Assembly: GCA_963788965.1 (NCBI GenBank)
Contig: CAWBIK010000007.1
Location: 1-64,000 of the forward strand
Direction: 5' to 3'
Origin: QHXQ01 sp963788965
Lineage (GTDB): Bacteria; Acidobacteriota; Blastocatellia; Pyrinomonadales; Pyrinomonadaceae
Length of the DNA stretch: 64,000 bases
In this document: positions 1 through 9,026 of the stretch, piece after piece
How the letters are laid out: every line of letters begins with the position of its first letter
Numbering within the stretch: position 1 is the first letter of the stretch
Position numbers and translations under genes: made by a program
Notes under the pieces: model-generated
Told to the model about the DNA's origin: nothing
Seen by the model: only the letters and a program-made list of their open reading frames with translations
The model's database searches: none

Positions 1-68
1 CCTGTTGCTCGATGCGCGGGCGCAGTAGTTGCGACCAATAACCAGTTCTTTAACAGGAGGCCATGGTC

Positions 69-1049
69 ATGAGCAGATCAATTCATCGTGCGTGTGTCTG
101 TTTGTTAGCCTTCATCTGCGTCCTGTCCGTTGGTTGCTCATCAGCGCCGCCGAAGCCGCCGAAGACGGTGAAGACGGTGGCGTTCATTCCGAACAACTTC
201 TCAAACTTCTGGAAGGTGGCGCGTAAAGGGTGTGAGAAGGCTGACGCCGAACTGGCGGACGTGGTCGTCGCCGTCAAGCCCGTCTACGGGGGCACGGTGG
301 TCGAGCAGAATCGGTTCGTGCGCGAGGCGTTGGAGCGGGACGACGCCGACGCCATTGCGATCAGCCCGATTGACCCGGCGGCGCAGGCAAAGGTCCTCAG
401 CGACGCGGCGAAAAAGGCCGTGATTATCACGCAGGACAGCGACGCGCCCAATAGCGAGCGCGTGCTATACATCGGGGCCGACAACCGCGCGGCGGGCCAT
501 CAGGCCGGCGACCTGATGAAGAAAGCTCTGCCGCAAGGTGGGAAGATCATGGTCTTCGTCGGCAAGCGCGAGGCACTGAACGCGCAGGAACGGTTCGACG
601 GGTTGAAGGAGTCGCTGCAAGGCTCGAAGGTCGAGATCATCGATCTGATGACGGACGACGCCGACCCGATTCGCGCGCGTGATAATGCGTATCAGACGTT
701 GAAGAAATATCCGGACGTGGCCGGCATGGTGGGCTTGTGGTCCTACAACGGGCCGTCCATCATGAACGCACTCAGACCTGAAAACATGCTCGGCAAGATC
801 AAGATCGTGTGCTTCGATGACGAACGTGAGACGCTTGAAGGGATCAGGGCCGGCGTGATCTTCGGGACGGTGGCGCAGCAGCCGTTTGAATACGGCTATC
901 AGGCCGTGCAAGCGGCGGCGAAGATTCTCAGGGGCGACCGCTCTGTGATCCCGGAGAGCAAACGAATCCTCGTGCCAACCACCGTCATCCAACGCGAGAA
1001 CGTGGTTGACTACACAGACAAACTGAACAAGTTGATCGGCAACACTTAA
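69..1049 (+). CDS. Sugar ABC transporter substrate-binding lipoprotein
   Basis: This is a periplasmic-binding-protein fold of the RbsB/Peripla_BP_4 class. It would capture a sugar or similar small ligand outside the membrane and deliver it to an ABC permease. The N-terminus is a lipoprotein signal (basic residues, hydrophobic stretch, LSVGC lipobox with Cys at about residue 23), followed by a Pro/Lys linker and the typical opening strand KTVAFIPNN. The ribose-binding-type segments AIAISPIDP and FDDERETLEGI are visible. An AGGAGG lies at 55-60, two bases before the ATG at 63 but eight before the ATG at 69, so 69 is the better start. Permease and ATPase genes are not in the window and may lie upstream. 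The ligand cannot be told from sequence. Confidence 0.88.
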   Translation: MSRSIHRACVCLLAFICVLSVGCSSAPPKPPKTVKTVAFIPNNFSNFWKVARKGCEKADAELADVVVAVKPVYGGTVVEQNRFVREALERDDADAIAISPIDPAAQAKVLSDAAKKAVIITQDSDAPNSERVLYIGADNRAAGHQAGDLMKKALPQGGKIMVFVGKREALNAQERFDGLKESLQGSKVEIIDLMTDDADPIRARDNAYQTLKKYPDVAGMVGLWSYNGPSIMNALRPENMLGKIKIVCFDDERETLEGIRAGVIFGTVAQQPFEYGYQAVQAAAKILRGDRSVIPESKRILVPTTVIQRENVVDYTDKLNKLIGNT

Positions 1050-1051
1050 AG

Positions 1052-2054
1052 CTATGGCCCGGCGTTGCCGCTGGTCACATCATCGGCCGTGTTGGCTTTG
1101 CCGTCGGGGCCGAGGGAGCGGAGGGTGTAGGTGGCGGGGGTGGCGGTGTATTCGTAGGGCCGATGCCACGGGTCAAGGCGAATAATTGAAGTGGTGTAGC
1201 GCGGGTTGAGTTGATCGACTAGCGCGGCCGATGTATCGGCGACGACGTAGAAGCCGCGTTCGCGGCGAAAGGCTTCGAGGGCGGCGGCGAGGGTGGCGAG
1301 GTCTGCGCGGGCGCGCGTTGCCTTCTCGGTATTGAGCGCGGCGACCAGTGGGGCGATCTCTTGCCACGCGCCGTCGCCGATGCGTGCGGCGGTGACTTGC
1401 CATTGACCGCGTTCGCGGTTGAGGCGAAAGGTGGCGTCGAGTTCCGCTTCGATGGTGGCGGACGAAAGCAGCGCCGAGAAGTTTTTGACGACGAGCGGGC
1501 CGGCGCGTAGGTCTTCGGTATCGTCCGCGTTTGCGCCGAGCAAGCGCGGCTCTTTTAGCTCACGCTGATCTTTATCTGTTGCCTTGCGTGGCTCTTTATC
1601 GGCCGGTTCGTTCTTTTCCTTGCGACGCTGCTGCTCGGCGGCGCGGGCGACGAGTTGTGCAGTCAACGCTTCGAGTTGCGTGAGCAGGGGCGTGGTGCGG
1701 TCGGTGTGCCACGCGCGCGTGAGCAAGTCGATCTCTTCCCACTGTCGATCACCGACGCGTACTTCGACGGCTTGCCATTGACCTTGATCGTTCTGCTGTA
1801 ACTGAAACGCGGTCTTGATCGCGGCGACGACTTCGGCGGTTGTGCCCGTGCCGGACAAGGCTTTGATCTGCACGTCGCTGTTCTTCAACTCAAGGCCGGC
1901 GACGCGCGTGATGGCTTTGCGCGCCGTGTCCTTACTGATCACTTTATCGGCGGCAATAGCGATGACCGATAGCGCGCAGATGAAAGTGGCGCTGATAGAG
2001 AATGGCGCGCGTGTGCGTTGGGCGTGTGTTGTGGTGCGGGCGGCGGTCGTTCAT
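1052..2054 (-). CDS. Exported protein with duplicated domain and GspG-like C-terminus (frameshift near 2005)
   Basis: The unbroken frame runs from a GTG at 1942. Upstream in that frame is an untranslated signal-like hydrophobic stretch (SATFICALSVIAIAA) with no start codon. An ATG at 2052-2054 overlaps the pdxA stop (TAATG) and reads into the same stretch if one base is restored near 2003-2012, so I take 2054 as the true start. The mature protein has two related segments (GQWQAVEVRVGDRQWEEI and GQWQVTAARIGDGAWQEI). It ends with a segment resembling the C-terminal domain of type II secretion pseudopilin GspG (LDPWHRPYEY, then LGPDGKANTADDV), but without the N-terminal pilin helix. Its function is unknown. 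It is the last gene of the minus-strand block and converges on the lipoprotein gene with two bases between the stops. Confidence 0.65.
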
Positions 2055-3129
2055 TAGCCTAGCAGTGCTTCCTGCCCGGTCGGTTCGGTGCGTGCTAGCT
2101 CGGCGGCGAGCGTGATGGCGGCGACCATGCTTGAGTGTTCCGCCAGTCCGCGCCCCGCGATGTCGAACGCAGTGCCGTGATCGACCGACGTGCGGATGAA
2201 GGGTAAGCCGAGCGTGACGTTGACCGCTTCGCCGAAGGAGAGGCACTTGACCGGGATCATCGCTTGATCGTGATAGCAGGCGACGACCGCGTCGAACTCG
2301 CCGCGCGAGGCGCGCAAGAAGATCGTGTCGGCGGAGAAAGGCCCCGCCACGTCTATGCCTTCATCACGACAAGCGGCAACGGCAGGCGCGATCTCGGCCG
2401 CTTCTTCGACGCCGAACAAGCCGCCCTCCGCGCCGTGCGGGTTGAGCGCGGCGACCGCGAGGCGCGGTCGCTCTATGCCCCAACGCTTCAACTCGCGTTG
2501 CGTCAAACGCACGACACGCTCGATGCGATGGCGTTCGACCAGTTGGATCGCTTGCGCGAGTGGGACGTGAGTTGAGATCAGGACGATGCGCAAGTTGGCG
2601 GCGACGAACGCCATCGCGCATTCTTCCGCGCGCGTTAAATGCGCGAGAAACTCTGTGTGACCGGGGAAGCTGTAGCCGCCTAAGAAAAGTGCGCGCTTGT
2701 TGATCGGCGCGGTTGAGATCGCTTCTATCTGGCCGGCGGCGCATAGTTCAACGGCCGCTTCGATGTACTCGGCCGCCGCGCGCCCCGCCGCGCCCGACTC
2801 GACACCCGGCTCGACGTGTCCGCTGATGTTGTTCAGATGATAGATGACCGTGTCGCTGGTCGCAGGTAAAGCTTCGCCGCGCTGCACGATGTCATAGCCG
2901 CATTGCAAGTCGAGCGTGCGCGCGGTGTGCGCGAGGAGTTGCGCGTCGCCGATGATGACGGGCACGCACACGCGCCGCACCTTCTCTTCCGCCACGGCCT
3001 TCAACACGACTTCGGGCCGATGCCGGCCGGGTCGCCCATCGTGATGCCGATGCGGGGCAGGCGCGCGGGTGCATCGTGCGCGCCTCGGCCGTCGTCGTCG
3101 TTCGTCGCGTTGAGCCAGTGTTCAGTCAT
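2054..3129 (-). CDS. pdxA: 4-hydroxythreonine-4-phosphate dehydrogenase PdxA (frameshift near 3013)
   Basis: PdxA oxidises 4-phosphohydroxy-L-threonine, with NAD, in the DXP-dependent route to pyridoxal phosphate. The long frame (317 aa from 3007) carries family signatures such as the HTEFLAHL region, ALNPHGAEGG, GPFSADT, ACYHDQAMIPVK and RTSVDHGTAFDIAGRG. It lacks the N-terminus. That N-terminus is present just upstream in another frame, starting at the ATG at 3127-3129 and including the diagnostic ITMGDPAGIGP, which should continue EVVLKAV. One missing G near 3012-3014 explains the break. Restored length is about 358 aa, near the family norm. It lies downstream of the Hfq-like gene and its stop overlaps the next start. 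Confidence 0.93.
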
Positions 3130-3221
3130 GGCACGAGGCGCGAACAGGCGCGGAAGCGGCCGCAGCGGGGCGGGGCTGTCGCGCGCCTATTCAGTTCACA
3201 CTTAACAATTCGGCGCGCGGC

Positions 3222-3698
3222 CTAGCTGCCCGCTTCGTCGTCGCTACTGCCGCCGCCGTTGCGGTCTTCGGCCTTGAACATGTACTTGATGTTGTGCTTC
3301 AGGAGCAGGATGTTGGGCGCGTCCTTGCGGTTGACCTTGAGCGCGTTGCGGTCGTACCACTCAATCGTGCCCTCGACCTCTTCGCCATCGTTCAAGACGA
3401 TGACCATGACGGTGTGCGCGTCCATCTGCTTTTTGTAATAGAAGATTTCCGCGTTGGTTTCGGCGGGCGGCACGCGCTTGCGCCCCTGCGCCTGCATCGC
3501 GGCGGAAGACGAACCGCCGCTGTCACGATCACGGTCACGGTCGCGCGGTGGCGGTGCGCCGCGCCGTTCGGGCGGACCACCGCCGCGCGGGCCGCCTTCA
3601 TGGCTGCGCTCTTTGTGCGGCGGCACTTCCCGCCCCTTCACTTCAGCTAATGTCGTGCGGATGAGTTTACGATTCACCTTAGATTCACCTACCTTCAA
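3222..3698 (-). CDS. Hfq-like Sm-fold RNA-binding protein with basic/acidic N-terminal extension
   Basis: The C-terminal 75 residues resemble an Hfq/Sm domain: an FYYKKQMDAHTVMVIVL strand, NDGEEVEGTIEWYD (compare the NG..L.G.I..FD pattern of Hfq) and LLLKHNIKYMF (compare the YKHAI Sm2 motif of Hfq). Hfq forms a ring that pairs small RNAs with mRNAs. The first 85 residues are unusual: rich in Gly, Pro and Arg, with an RDRDRDRD run, and probably disordered. Classical Hfq is 70-100 aa and lacks such a front extension. The gene sits between ftsZ and pdxA on the same strand. An Hfq-like role is an inference; a ring-forming Sm-like protein without sRNA function is possible. Confidence 0.72.
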   Translation of the reverse strand: MKVGESKVNRKLIRTTLAEVKGREVPPHKERSHEGGPRGGGPPERRGAPPPRDRDRDRDSGGSSSAAMQAQGRKRVPPAETNAEIFYYKKQMDAHTVMVIVLNDGEEVEGTIEWYDRNALKVNRKDAPNILLLKHNIKYMFKAEDRNGGGSSDDEAGS

Positions 3699-4066
3699 GA
3701 GTCCTCACAAGCGGGAAACCCGGCGTGGCGCGGCGCGCGTTCATAGCCTACAAGATTCAGGCGCGGGCGAATTGCCAAACGGGAAAGCGCGCGTCCGAGC
3801 ACGTGTCCAAGCGGACGCGGCCGGCGGTCGTAAGCCAAGACGAGAAACGGTTGTTGACCCGTTGTTGAAATTAATTCCTGTCAGGAATGCGCGACATGCT
3901 ACACGACAAAAACGCAAAAGGCAAACGGGGGCAAGCAGTAGGCGGTGGGCGGTAGGCAGCAGGCAGTTAAGAACAAGCAGTAAGGTCATCGGTTGAACTC
4001 TTCTTATAAAAGATGAATCAACCGATGACCTTTCTTTACTGCCTATTGCCTACTGCTTACTGTTGT
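3699..4066. other. Intergenic region between ftsZ and the Hfq-like gene
   Basis: This 368-base gap holds the hairpin repeat described at 3934-4064. I see no coding evidence in the rest. An 82-codon open frame on the minus strand is largely made of repeat sequence and has no family resemblance. Confidence 0.6.
3934..4064. repeat. 7-nt-period inverted repeat, GCAGTAG type (R1)
   Basis: The left arm is a run of degenerate heptamers (GCAGTAG, GCGGTGG, GCGGTAG, GCAGCAG, GCAGTTA). The right arm is the complementary run (ACTGCCT, ATTGCCT, ACTGCTT, ACTG). The core is a 15-bp perfect inverted repeat at 3982-3996 and 4018-4032 with an AT-rich loop. It ends two bases before the ftsZ stop codon, in the transcribed direction of ftsZ. 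Confidence 0.85.
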
Positions 4067-5227
4067 TCAATCTGCCTTCTTGCGAATGAAGGCGGGCACG
4101 TCCAAGTCGTCGGCGCGGGCTTGGCCGGTGGCGGTGCGCGCGGGCAGTTCGTCCGTGCCGCGCGGCTGGTAACGCGGCGGCGTGGAGGGCGTTGCGGCAG
4201 CACTCGTCGTCAACCCTACGTCAGCCGTTTCGCGGTCGAAGCCGGTGGCGATAACGGTGATCTTCATCTCGTCGCGCATGGACTCGTCAATGACCGCGCC
4301 GAAGATGATGTTGGCGTCTTCGTCCGCCGCCTCGCGGATGATGGTCGAGGCTTCGTTAACTTCAAACAACGTCAGGTCAAGCCCGCCCGTGATGTTGATG
4401 AGCACGCCCTTCGCGCCCGTGATGCTCGCTTCTTCAAGCAAGGGCGAAGAGATCGCCTGCTGCGTCGCGTTGACAGCGCGATTCTCTCCGCTCGCGCGCC
4501 CCGCGCCCATCAAGGCCATGCCCATGCCCTGCATGATCGCTTTCACGTCGGCGAAATCAAGATTGATCAGACCGGGCACTGTGATCAGATCGCTGATGCC
4601 CTGCACGGCTTGGCGCAACACGTCGTCGGCCAACTTGAACGAGTCCTGCAAGGAGACGCTTCTGTCCACCGTGTGCAGCAAACGCTCGTTCGGGATCGTG
4701 ATGACCGTATCAACGCACTCGCGCAGTTCGCGCAAGCCCTGCTCGGACTGCGTCATCCTGCGCCGCCCCTCGAAGTGGAACGGCTTGGTCACGACCGCGA
4801 CCGTCAACGCGTTCAACTCGGTCGCCAAACTCGCAATGATCGGGGCCGCGCCCGTGCCCGTGCCGCCGCCGAGGCCCGTCGTGACAAAGACCATATCCGC
4901 GCCTTCTAACGCTTCGATGATCTTCTCCGTGTCTTCGAGCGCGGCATTGCGGCCGACTTCCGGGTTCGCGCCCGCGCCGAGGCCCTTCGTCAACTTGCCG
5001 CCAAGCTGAATCTTGATGGGCGCGCGTGAACGTTTCAACGCCTGCAAGTCTGTGTTGGCGACGAGAAACTCGATGCCCTCGATGCCGGCCTCGATCATGC
5101 GGTTGACAGCGTTACCGCCGCCGCCGCCGACCCCGATCACTTTGATGCGCGCGCCGGTGATCGGCGGGTCGTCGTCGATGAAAATATTAATGCCGCTGCC
5201 CGGCTGACGGCCGTCAGGTGTCATCAT
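4067..5227 (-). CDS. ftsZ: Cell division GTPase FtsZ
   Basis: FtsZ is the tubulin-like GTPase that polymerises into the cytokinetic ring. The nucleotide-binding N-terminal domain shows VGGGGGNAVNRM and the tubulin signature GGGTGTG at about residues 120-126. The T7 loop region NLDFADVKAI supplies the catalytic Asp. After about residue 335 there is a short variable linker and the conserved tail peptide DLDVPAFIRKKAD, which binds FtsA. Length (386 aa) is normal. Two adjacent ATG codons follow a GGAAGG ribosome-binding site; the second (5224) has the better spacing. It is downstream of ftsA in the dcw cluster. Confidence 0.99.
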   Translation of the reverse strand: MMTPDGRQPGSGINIFIDDDPPITGARIKVIGVGGGGGNAVNRMIEAGIEGIEFLVANTDLQALKRSRAPIKIQLGGKLTKGLGAGANPEVGRNAALEDTEKIIEALEGADMVFVTTGLGGGTGTGAAPIIASLATELNALTVAVVTKPFHFEGRRRMTQSEQGLRELRECVDTVITIPNERLLHTVDRSVSLQDSFKLADDVLRQAVQGISDLITVPGLINLDFADVKAIMQGMGMALMGAGRASGENRAVNATQQAISSPLLEEASITGAKGVLINITGGLDLTLFEVNEASTIIREAADEDANIIFGAVIDESMRDEMKITVIATGFDRETADVGLTTSAAATPSTPPRYQPRGTDELPARTATGQARADDLDVPAFIRKKAD

Positions 5228-5369
5228 GATCCTTCCTCTCTCAACTTCCTTCGCTTTTGTACGCCCCGAAAAGCGCCCATGCGGTTATTTTGGGCTGTGC
5301 GCGCCGGTGACACCCATATCTTGCGGACTATATCCTGTGCCGGCTGGCGCGGCAGCATACAACATCTTG

Positions 5370-6641
5370 TCAGAAAATACTACTGAAACGATCTCGAAAT
5401 TTGGACACGAACGCGCCCAACGTGCCGGCCGCCTCACGTCGCCCGGCCGCGCGTCTTGCTTCAACCGTGTGTGCGCGCATAGCGACGAGCGCGAGGCCCG
5501 CGGCGGAAGTCCACGCGGGGCCTTGCACGTCCTCGACCAGCCCGCCAAACCGATCACGTTCGGGATAGCCGACACGCACCGGCGCGTCAAACACTTGCTC
5601 CGCCACTTCGCAAATGCCGCCCAACAACGCCCCGCCGCCCGTCAACACGACGCCGCTCGACAGTTGCCGTTCCCAACCCGATTCGCGTATCTCGTCGGCG
5701 ACGTGCATCAAGACCTCTTCGGCGCGCGGTTGCAGGATGTCGCACAAGATTTGGCGCGACAGCAGACGCGGGCCGCGCCCGCCGACCGACGGCACTTCGA
5801 TCTGCTCACCGCGTTCCATCTCGCTCAAGCTGCTGCTTGACGAATAACCAAAGTTACGCTTGATCTTTTCGGCTTCGGGGATCGGCGTGCGCAGGCCGAA
5901 CGCGATGTCGTTTGTAAAGTGCGCGCCGCCCAGAGCGAACACGGCCGTGTGTTGCACCGAACCGCGTTGATAGATGACAAGGCCGGTCGTCTCCGCGCCG
6001 ATGTCCACGAGCGCCGAGCCGTGTTCTTTGTCGTCGTCCGCGAGCGCAGCTTCGGCCGCGGCCAGTTGATCCAGCACCATGTCGGAGACGATCAGGCCGG
6101 CGCGGTTCACCGCGTTGATCGCGTTCTGCCGCGCGGTCACGGGACTCGTAACGATGTGGACTTTGACGGCGAGGCGCGCGCCGATCATGCCGACCGGATC
6201 GTTGATGCCGTCTTGATCGTCCACGATGAACTCTTGCGGCAGACGATCAACGATCTCGCGTCCCGCCGGGAGTTGAATGGCACACGCGGAATCAATCGCG
6301 CGGCGCACGTCGTCGTGCGTGATCTCGCGGTCGCGGCCTGAGACGGCGACGATAGCTTGCCCGTTGAAGCCCATGATGTGCGAGCCGGCCAGGTTGATCG
6401 TGACCTCTTCGGCGGGCAGACCGGACATGCGCTCGGCGGCTTCGACGGCGTGACGAATCGCGTCCACGGCCGCCTCCGGGTTGACGATAACGCCTTTGCG
6501 CAGGCCGCGCGCCTCCGCCTCGCCGATGCCGACGATGTCGAGCGCGCCCGCCTCGTTCGGCTCGCCGATGATGCACGTCACGCGGCTCGTGCCGATGCTC
6601 AGGCCCGTGGTGTACGCCTCGCGTTTCGCCATGCGCTTCAT
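5370..6641 (-). CDS. ftsA: Cell division protein FtsA
   Basis: FtsA is an actin-fold ATPase that tethers FtsZ to the membrane. The ATPase core is seen in GLSIGTSRVTCIIGE near the start, the SHIMGFNGQA segment, SALVDIGAETTGLVIYQ and VVLTGGGALLGG. The C-terminus ends in a basic amphipathic segment (FVSKFRDRFSSIF), as expected for the membrane-targeting helix. The frame opens at 6665, but GAGGAGG lies just before the ATG at 6641 and 11 bases before the next ATG at 6632, so the start is one of these two. It lies between ftsQ and ftsZ. Confidence 0.98.
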   Translation of the reverse strand: MKRMAKREAYTTGLSIGTSRVTCIIGEPNEAGALDIVGIGEAEARGLRKGVIVNPEAAVDAIRHAVEAAERMSGLPAEEVTINLAGSHIMGFNGQAIVAVSGRDREITHDDVRRAIDSACAIQLPAGREIVDRLPQEFIVDDQDGINDPVGMIGARLAVKVHIVTSPVTARQNAINAVNRAGLIVSDMVLDQLAAAEAALADDDKEHGSALVDIGAETTGLVIYQRGSVQHTAVFALGGAHFTNDIAFGLRTPIPEAEKIKRNFGYSSSSSLSEMERGEQIEVPSVGGRGPRLLSRQILCDILQPRAEEVLMHVADEIRESGWERQLSSGVVLTGGGALLGGICEVAEQVFDAPVRVGYPERDRFGGLVEDVQGPAWTSAAGLALVAMRAHTVEARRAAGRREAAGTLGAFVSKFRDRFSSIF

Positions 6642-6697
6642 ATCCTCCTCGCAAGCTGGCGGCACAACTGTTCTGGCTGCATGTGCGCTGCTCCTTA

Positions 6698-7678
6698 CTA
6701 ATCCGCCCGGCCCACGCGTTGCGGGCGCGCGTCCGCGCCGCGCGTCTGTTCGTCGGCCGCGCTGCCAGCCCCGCGCGCCGGTTCACGTTTGAAGCCGATG
6801 ACGGCGCGCTTGCCTTGCGTCATGTCTATGTAACTGATGAGCGCGCCGCGCGGCGTCAACCGCTGCTCGTCGAGAGCTTGCAATGCTTGCGTCAGACGCT
6901 TCGTCAAATCGTCTTTGCCCAGACGCACTTCGACCTGCGAGTCCGCGCCTGCGAGTTGTGCGCGCACGTCGCGCAAGTCGTCTAGGTTCACTTCGCTGAC
7001 GCGCTCGGCCAAACCCGCCGCCGTCCACTCACGCTGCAACTCTAAGAACTTGGCCACGCGCAGACGATTCTCCGCGCGCGCCGCCGTGCCTTCCGTCTCG
7101 TCGAAGCCGCGCAGGAAGAAAGCGGGCATCTGATCTGTTGATGCGACTGCGCCGACGAAAACGCCGTCATCATCCACCCACGTCAAGCGCCCGACCGAAG
7201 GACGCACCAGCGCACGCGGCACGCGCTCTGTGATCCGCACGCGCAGGCCCGACGGCAGCACGCGCGTCACGGTCGCGGCACGCACCCACGGTTGCCGTTC
7301 TAGTTCCGCGCGGATCGCGTCGAGGTCTGCGCGCCACACGCCGTCTGCACCGGCCGCGCGTCGTGTGATCTTTTCGAGTTGATCAACTGACGCGCGCGTG
7401 CCGCCGCTCACGTCCACCGTGCGCAGAGCGAAGAAGGCGGACGCCGACGCAGCGCGGTACAACTTGAACGCGAACAAACCGAGGCAGACCGCGAGCAGCA
7501 CCTTGCCGATGGCCGGCATCCACGCGGCCGTTGTGCGCCACGCCGCGCCACGCGCGTTACTGCGCGCCGCGCCGCCGCGCCGGGCCGCGGGCCGCTGCAC
7601 CGCGCCGCCCGCGCGTCCGCGCTTATCGCGCGTGCCCCCGCGCGTCGCGCGTGGAGTGATGACCTGCTCTCTTAGCAT
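6698..7678 (-). CDS. ftsQ: Cell division protein FtsQ (POTRA domain)
   Basis: FtsQ is a bitopic divisome protein linking early and late assembly. About 50 basic, disordered cytoplasmic residues precede one membrane span (VLLAVCLGLFAFKLY). A POTRA domain follows (ALRTVDVSGG through LERQPWVRAATVTRVLPSGLRVRITERVP), then the beta domain with WVDDDGVFVG. At 326 aa it is a little long because of the N-terminal extension and a charged C-terminal tail. It precedes ftsA. Confidence 0.93.
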   Translation of the reverse strand: MLREQVITPRATRGGTRDKRGRAGGAVQRPAARRGGAARSNARGAAWRTTAAWMPAIGKVLLAVCLGLFAFKLYRAASASAFFALRTVDVSGGTRASVDQLEKITRRAAGADGVWRADLDAIRAELERQPWVRAATVTRVLPSGLRVRITERVPRALVRPSVGRLTWVDDDGVFVGAVASTDQMPAFFLRGFDETEGTAARAENRLRVAKFLELQREWTAAGLAERVSEVNLDDLRDVRAQLAGADSQVEVRLGKDDLTKRLTQALQALDEQRLTPRGALISYIDMTQGKRAVIGFKREPARGAGSAADEQTRGADARPQRVGRAD

Positions 7679-7981
7679 CTCGACTCTTTCTGATAACTTA
7701 CGTGGAATGAAAACTCGTCAGTGGCTAAGGCAATTTGGGCAATGTGGACTGCCAACTGACGATTTTTCTTTAGCCACAGACCAATTTCCTTTATCAACAG
7801 ACCAACTTGCGTTATCCACTGACGAATTTGCTTTAGCCACACGCCAATTTCCTTTATCAATTCACGATCTTCCTTTATCAATTCGTGAATTTCCTTTATC
7901 AATTCGTCTGTTTCCTTTAGCCATACGCGTCAGGCTCAAGCAGACAGCATGACGCGGGCCGCGCACGGCGCGCGGTTTGGC
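7679..7981. other. Gap between murB and ftsQ filled by a repeat array
   Basis: This 303-base gap is where ddl often sits in dcw clusters. Here it holds only the 21-nt array at 7712-7935. An open minus-strand frame of 76 codons (7672-7902) runs through the array and overlaps the ftsQ start. It begins with TTG inside the repeat and is made of the heptads, so I do not call it a gene. Confidence 0.6.
7712..7935. repeat. 21-nt-period degenerate tandem array (array 1)
   Basis: About ten units of 21 nt lie between ftsQ and murB, each beginning TTA(G/T)CC or TTATCA and ending in TTTCCT or similar, the first at 7770 being clear and earlier ones decayed. Read in one plus-strand frame, the units give heptads such as LATDQFP, LSTDQLA, LSIREFP and LSIRLFP. 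On the minus strand they give IKEIHEL, IKEDREL and IKEIGVW. Both frames stay open. It is more AT-rich than the flanking genes. Confidence 0.88.
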
Positions 7982-8968
7982 TCAAGTTTGTTCTTGGGTT
8001 GACTCAGCCTGTTCTTCGTCCGCTTCTGCTGGCGTGGCGCTGCGCCAGATTTCGACTTCGTACTCCAACTCGACGCCGCGCTCGCGGCGTATGCGTTCGC
8101 GTATCTCTTCCGCGAGCGCGAGCGCGTCCGCCGCGCGTGCATCTTCGCCTTCGGTCACGATGAAGTTCGCATGCACGGGCGAGACGACCGCGCCGCCGCG
8201 CTTCGTGCCCTTCAGACCGAGATCGTCGATCATCTTGCCGGTGCTCAGATTCGTGCCCGGCGGATTCTTGAAGAAGCAACCGGCGGAACGCGCGCCGTGC
8301 GGTTGCGAGTCCATGCGTTTGCGCTTTGCCTCGGCCATGCGCGTGATGATGTGCGCCGGCTCATCCGGCTTCAGGCGCAGCGTCGCACCTAACAACAACT
8401 CGCCGTCTTTAAATGACGTGTGGCGATAGTCCCATTGCACGTCGCGGCCCGGCACATCCACCACTTGCCCGCCGCGCGCCACGCGCACCGTCTCGACCAT
8501 CGTGCCGATCTCGTGCCCGTATGCGCCCGCGTTCATCCACAGCGCGCCGCCGACCGTGCCCGGTATGCCGCCCAAGCCTTCAATCCCCGACAAGCCGCGC
8601 CGCGCCGCTTCAACACACAGGCGCGGCAGCGAATAACCGGCACTCACCTTCACGCGCTCGCCGTCGAACTCAACTTCGCCCTTCACCTCGCGCATTGACA
8701 GGACGACGTAGTGATGCGGCGCATCATCAGCCAGCACGTTGCTGCCCGCGCCAAGCACGCGCCACGCAACGCCCGCGCGTTCAAGTTCCGCGACGGTCGC
8801 CGCCGCTTGTGCTTCCGACGTGGGCAACAACACCCAATCAATTGCGCCGCCCACCTTCAAGCTCGTCAACTCGGCAAAGCGTCGCCCACGTTCAGCGCGC
8901 ACGCCTACGCGCGCCGCAATCTCTGCGACCGCCGCGTCCCGCGCCTCTATGTCGAACGTGCTTTGCAT
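7982..8968 (-). CDS. murB: UDP-N-acetylenolpyruvoylglucosamine reductase MurB
   Basis: MurB is the FAD enzyme that reduces UDP-GlcNAc-enolpyruvate to UDP-MurNAc with NADPH. The FAD-binding region shows LGAGSNVLADD and GLGGIPGTVGGALWMNAGAYG. The catalytic segment reads SAGCFFKNP, so the usual proton-donor Ser is Cys, a known natural variant of the shorter (type II) MurB. Length is 328 aa, with an acidic Gln/Glu-rich tail of about 15 residues. It lies between murC and ftsQ. Confidence 0.97.
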   Translation of the reverse strand: MQSTFDIEARDAAVAEIAARVGVRAERGRRFAELTSLKVGGAIDWVLLPTSEAQAAATVAELERAGVAWRVLGAGSNVLADDAPHHYVVLSMREVKGEVEFDGERVKVSAGYSLPRLCVEAARRGLSGIEGLGGIPGTVGGALWMNAGAYGHEIGTMVETVRVARGGQVVDVPGRDVQWDYRHTSFKDGELLLGATLRLKPDEPAHIITRMAEAKRKRMDSQPHGARSAGCFFKNPPGTNLSTGKMIDDLGLKGTKRGGAVVSPVHANFIVTEGEDARAADALALAEEIRERIRRERGVELEYEVEIWRSATPAEADEEQAESTQEQT

Positions 8969-8976
8969 CTGAGTTA

Positions 8977-9026
8977 AATGATGAACGCTGAATGACGAAT
9001 GAAAAGATTTCTACTCATCATTCATT
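8977..9026. repeat. 7-nt-period inverted repeat, AATGATG type (R2)
   Basis: The left arm reads AATGATG, AACGCTG, AATGACG, AATGAAA. The right arm is the shorter complement TCATCATTCATTC at 9014-9026, overlapping the murC stop codon at 9022. It lies between murC and murB in the same operon, so it cannot act as a complete terminator if the cluster is one transcript. Confidence 0.7.

Noticed and set aside
1..62. Possible 3' end of an upstream gene (stop near 27)
   Set aside because: Too short to support any assignment.
465..992. A 175-codon minus-strand frame inside the lipoprotein gene
   Set aside because: Shadow of the substrate-binding protein in a GC-rich genome; no family resemblance.
4013..4909. 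A 298-codon plus-strand frame opposite ftsZ
   Set aside because: Antisense to ftsZ, beginning in repeat R1; amino acid makeup is that of a reverse-strand shadow.
7672..7902. A 76-codon helical-looking frame (IKEIHEL heptads) ending over the ftsQ start
   Set aside because: It starts with TTG inside the repeat and consists of array 1 units; the opposite strand is open as well, so openness is not evidence of coding.
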